Shown in pieces: positions 62,404-64,000 of a DNA stretch of 64,000 bases. Position numbers and translations under genes: made by a program. The stretch spans positions 248,001 through 312,000 of the forward strand of contig JADJVM010000005.1 in NCBI GenBank assembly GCA_016710595.1, read 5' to 3'. Below the pieces are notes generated by a model, which was not told the origin of the DNA, did not search any database, and saw nothing but the letters and a program-made list of their open reading frames with translations. Source of the stretch: Niastella sp. (GTDB lineage: Bacteria > Bacteroidota > Bacteroidia > Chitinophagales > Chitinophagaceae). Every line of letters starts with the position of its first letter. Position 1 is the first letter of the stretch.

Positions 62404-63849
62404 TTAATTACTGAGTTTTTCTACTAATATGCGTTGTACCAACTGCATGTCGGCCTTGCCTTTGCTTATTTTTTTTACTTCACCACTAAAGAGGCCAATG
62501 AGCGCTTTTTTACCGGCTTTATATGCTTCGACCTTATCTGGTAAATTTTCTAATACCTGGTTCACCCATTCATGAATAGCATCACTATCTTTTTCCTGTA
62601 ACAGGTTTAGTTGTGTAGCTATTTCTAAAGCAGTGGTTGCAGGAGATGCTAATAAAGCAGAAAGTATTTTATTGCTTGCATTGCTAAAGCTAACCATACC
62701 GGTTTCATTGAGTTCAATTAAAGAACACAAAGCAGGAACCGGCAATGGAAACTGGTTTAAATGAAGCTGATGTACATTACAATAACTGCGAACAGGCCCT
62801 TGCAGCCAATTGGCTACTGCTTTGTATGCCGTGTAATGTGCCACGATGGATTCAAAATAAAGCATATCATCTTTATCACTGCAAATCATTTCGGCATCGT
62901 ACAAAGAAAGGCCATATTCCGAAGTATATTTATTAATAATTTCAAGGGGGAGCGGTGGTAAGCTTATTTTAACATTTACTAATTGCTCATTTGAGATATA
63001 AAATGGAGACAGGTCCGGTTCAGGGAAATAACGGTAATCTTCCGCCTCTTCTTTTGTACGCAAGCTAAAGCTGGTTCCTTTACTGGCATCAAAACTCCTG
63101 GTTTCCTGGATTATCTTTTCTCCTTTTTCTGTAATTTCAATAAGACGGTTAATTTCAAATTCTATCGCCAATTTTACATTGCGGATGCTATTCAGGTTTT
63201 TCACTTCTACCCTTGTACCCAGTGTATTACTGCCCTGTGGCCGAATAGAAATATTTGCATCGCAACGCATACTTCCTTCTTCCATATTACCGTCACATAC
63301 TTGTAGCCAGCGGAGTAAACGGCGCAATTCAGTTAAAAAAGAAAAGGCATCCTGAGCAGTATGTATACATGGTTCTGTAACAATTTCCAGTAACGGAGTG
63401 CCCGCCCGGTTTAAATCTATGCAGGTAAATTCAGCTTCCAAATCGTGGATGCTTTTACCGGCATCTTCTTCCATGTGGATGCGGTTTAAATTGATCTTCT
63501 TATTTCCACCTTCACTTTTTATAGTTAAGTATCCACCCCGGCAAATAGGTGCGGTGTGCTGGCTTACCTGGTATGCTTTTGGCAGATCGGGGTAAAAATA
63601 ATTTTTACGGGCAAAAAAATTGTCTTGTACAATTTCACATTCAAGCGCTGTGCCTAATGTTAATGCAAGATTTACTACTGCTTCATTCATCACCGGCAGG
63701 GTACCCGGATGAGCAAGTGTAATGGGGCTTACCAGGGTATTGGCTTCAGCACCAAAGCGGGTGGCATCCCCACAAAATAATTTGCTATTCGTTAGTAATT
63801 GGGCATGAACTTCAAGCCCTATTACCGCTTCATATTTATTGCTTGTCAT
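62404..63849 (-). CDS. gatB: Aspartyl/glutamyl-tRNA amidotransferase subunit B
   Basis: A 481-residue GatB. It has the N-terminal IGLEVHAQL motif, the catalytic cradle (LAHPGTLPVMNE, about 45-56), a DLPKAYQVSQ segment, the KINLNRIHMEEDAGKS signature (115-130), and a C-terminal YqeY-like tail (FSGEVKKISKGKADMQLV). With GatA and GatC it converts Glu-tRNA-Gln and Asp-tRNA-Asn to their amides. gatA and gatC are not in the window, as is usual when they lie apart. It may be cotranscribed with the TlpA-like gene. Confidence 0.97.
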   Translation of the reverse strand: MTSNKYEAVIGLEVHAQLLTNSKLFCGDATRFGAEANTLVSPITLAHPGTLPVMNEAVVNLALTLGTALECEIVQDNFFARKNYFYPDLPKAYQVSQHTAPICRGGYLTIKSEGGNKKINLNRIHMEEDAGKSIHDLEAEFTCIDLNRAGTPLLEIVTEPCIHTAQDAFSFLTELRRLLRWLQVCDGNMEEGSMRCDANISIRPQGSNTLGTRVEVKNLNSIRNVKLAIEFEINRLIEITEKGEKIIQETRSFDASKGTSFSLRTKEEAEDYRYFPEPDLSPFYISNEQLVNVKISLPPLPLEIINKYTSEYGLSLYDAEMICSDKDDMLYFESIVAHYTAYKAVANWLQGPVRSYCNVHQLHLNQFPLPVPALCSLIELNETGMVSFSNASNKILSALLASPATTALEIATQLNLLQEKDSDAIHEWVNQVLENLPDKVEAYKAGKKALIGLFSGEVKKISKGKADMQLVQRILVEKLSN

Positions 63850-63856
63850 CAGCCGG

Positions 63857-63864
63857 CAAAGGTA
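63857..63864 (-). promoter_or_regulatory. Candidate -7 box for gatB
   Basis: The minus strand reads TACCTTTG, an exact TAnnTTTG. It lies only eight bases from the start codon, so the mRNA would have almost no leader. A chance match is possible. Confidence 0.3.
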
Positions 63865-63889
63865 GCAAAATTTTGAGGGGTGTAAATGT

Positions 63890-63918
63890 AAAACGCCACT
63901 ATCTATCAGTGGCGTTTT
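63890..63918 (-). terminator. Intrinsic terminator of the gene entering from the right
   Basis: A perfect 11-bp stem (63890-63900 with 63908-63918, 7-base loop) lies just past the stop codon of the partial minus-strand gene. The U tract is short (four), so it may be a modest terminator. Confidence 0.75.
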
Positions 63919-63936
63919 GTTAAATTATGAACACGG

Positions 63937-64000
63937 TTATAAGTCAACGGTTTTTAATTTCCTGGGAATTTTAATGGTAACATTCATTTCGGTGCCATTT
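63937..64000 (-). CDS. C-terminal end of an unidentified gene (partial)
   Basis: The last 20 sense codons of a gene that enters from the right edge, ending with a TAA on the complement of 63937-63939. The translation is NGTEMNVTIKIPRKLKTVDL. The GTExxVTIxIP pattern is the typical end of a histidine kinase ATPase domain, but twenty residues are too few for a firm call. Confidence 0.45.
   Translation of the reverse strand, partial: NGTEMNVTIKIPRKLKTVDL

Overview
The window looks like chromosomal DNA from a Bacteroidota bacterium, most probably of the Chitinophagaceae or a close relative. The evidence is A+T-rich DNA, TAnnTTTG promoter boxes with very short leaders, secreted proteins with T9SS type A and type B (gliding-associated) C-terminal sorting domains, TonB-linked barrels with an N-terminal carboxypeptidase-regulatory-like domain, lipoproteins of the Bacteroidota type, and families common in the phylum (DUF5606, DUF1572, DUF983, DUF4197, MbnP, bacterial GGGP synthase). 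The genus cannot be fixed from the sequence alone. I saw no tRNA, rRNA, insertion sequence, prophage or CRISPR array.

Layout. 0-8.4 kb: the 5' end of serS, then a plus-strand run (hypothetical, secreted cyclophilin, gcvH, VanZ-like, YeaQ-like membrane protein), then minus-strand flippase-phosphoesterase and arfB-mbnP-mbnH runs, then a bacterial GGGP synthase. 8.4-17 kb: a histidine kinase-LytTR regulator-M28 peptidase run, then DUF937-OmpA, ruvB, a helix-hairpin-helix protein and a POT peptide transporter. 17-33.4 kb: mostly minus-strand single genes and pairs (serine hydrolase, acetyltransferase, DUF1501/DUF1800 pair, ABC exporter-SemiSWEET-DUF983 operon, M28 peptidase, YifB/ComM) with one plus-strand TonB receptor. 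33.5-36.1 kb: an accessory locus with a frameshifted lipoprotein, a JAB/MPN-like peptidase domain and two small secreted proteins. 36-47 kb: M3 peptidase, DUF5606, a large barrel protein, an ECF sigma factor with a CnrY/CnrX/Spy-like envelope module, a DsbA-like protein and polA. 47.5-64 kb: a PKD-rich secreted esterase, a second esterase, an orphan ParA, uvrB, a T9SS type B protein, two unknown membrane proteins, lysS, a DUF4197 lipoprotein, a TlpA-like lipoprotein, gatB and the last codons of a further gene.

Most of the window is housekeeping: translation (serS, lysS, gatB, arfB), DNA repair and replication (ruvB, uvrB, polA) and peptide use (M28, M3, POT transporter). The parts most worth a second look are the ECF sigma/CnrYX-like module (41.85-43.61 kb), the MbnP/MbnH copper-protein pair (5.36-7.12 kb), the 33.5-36.1 kb locus where a C-run sits at the apparent frameshift beside a near-perfect promoter, the truncated PKD repeat in the 1177-residue esterase, and an orphan terminator at 47.36-47.39 kb that may end a small RNA or leader.
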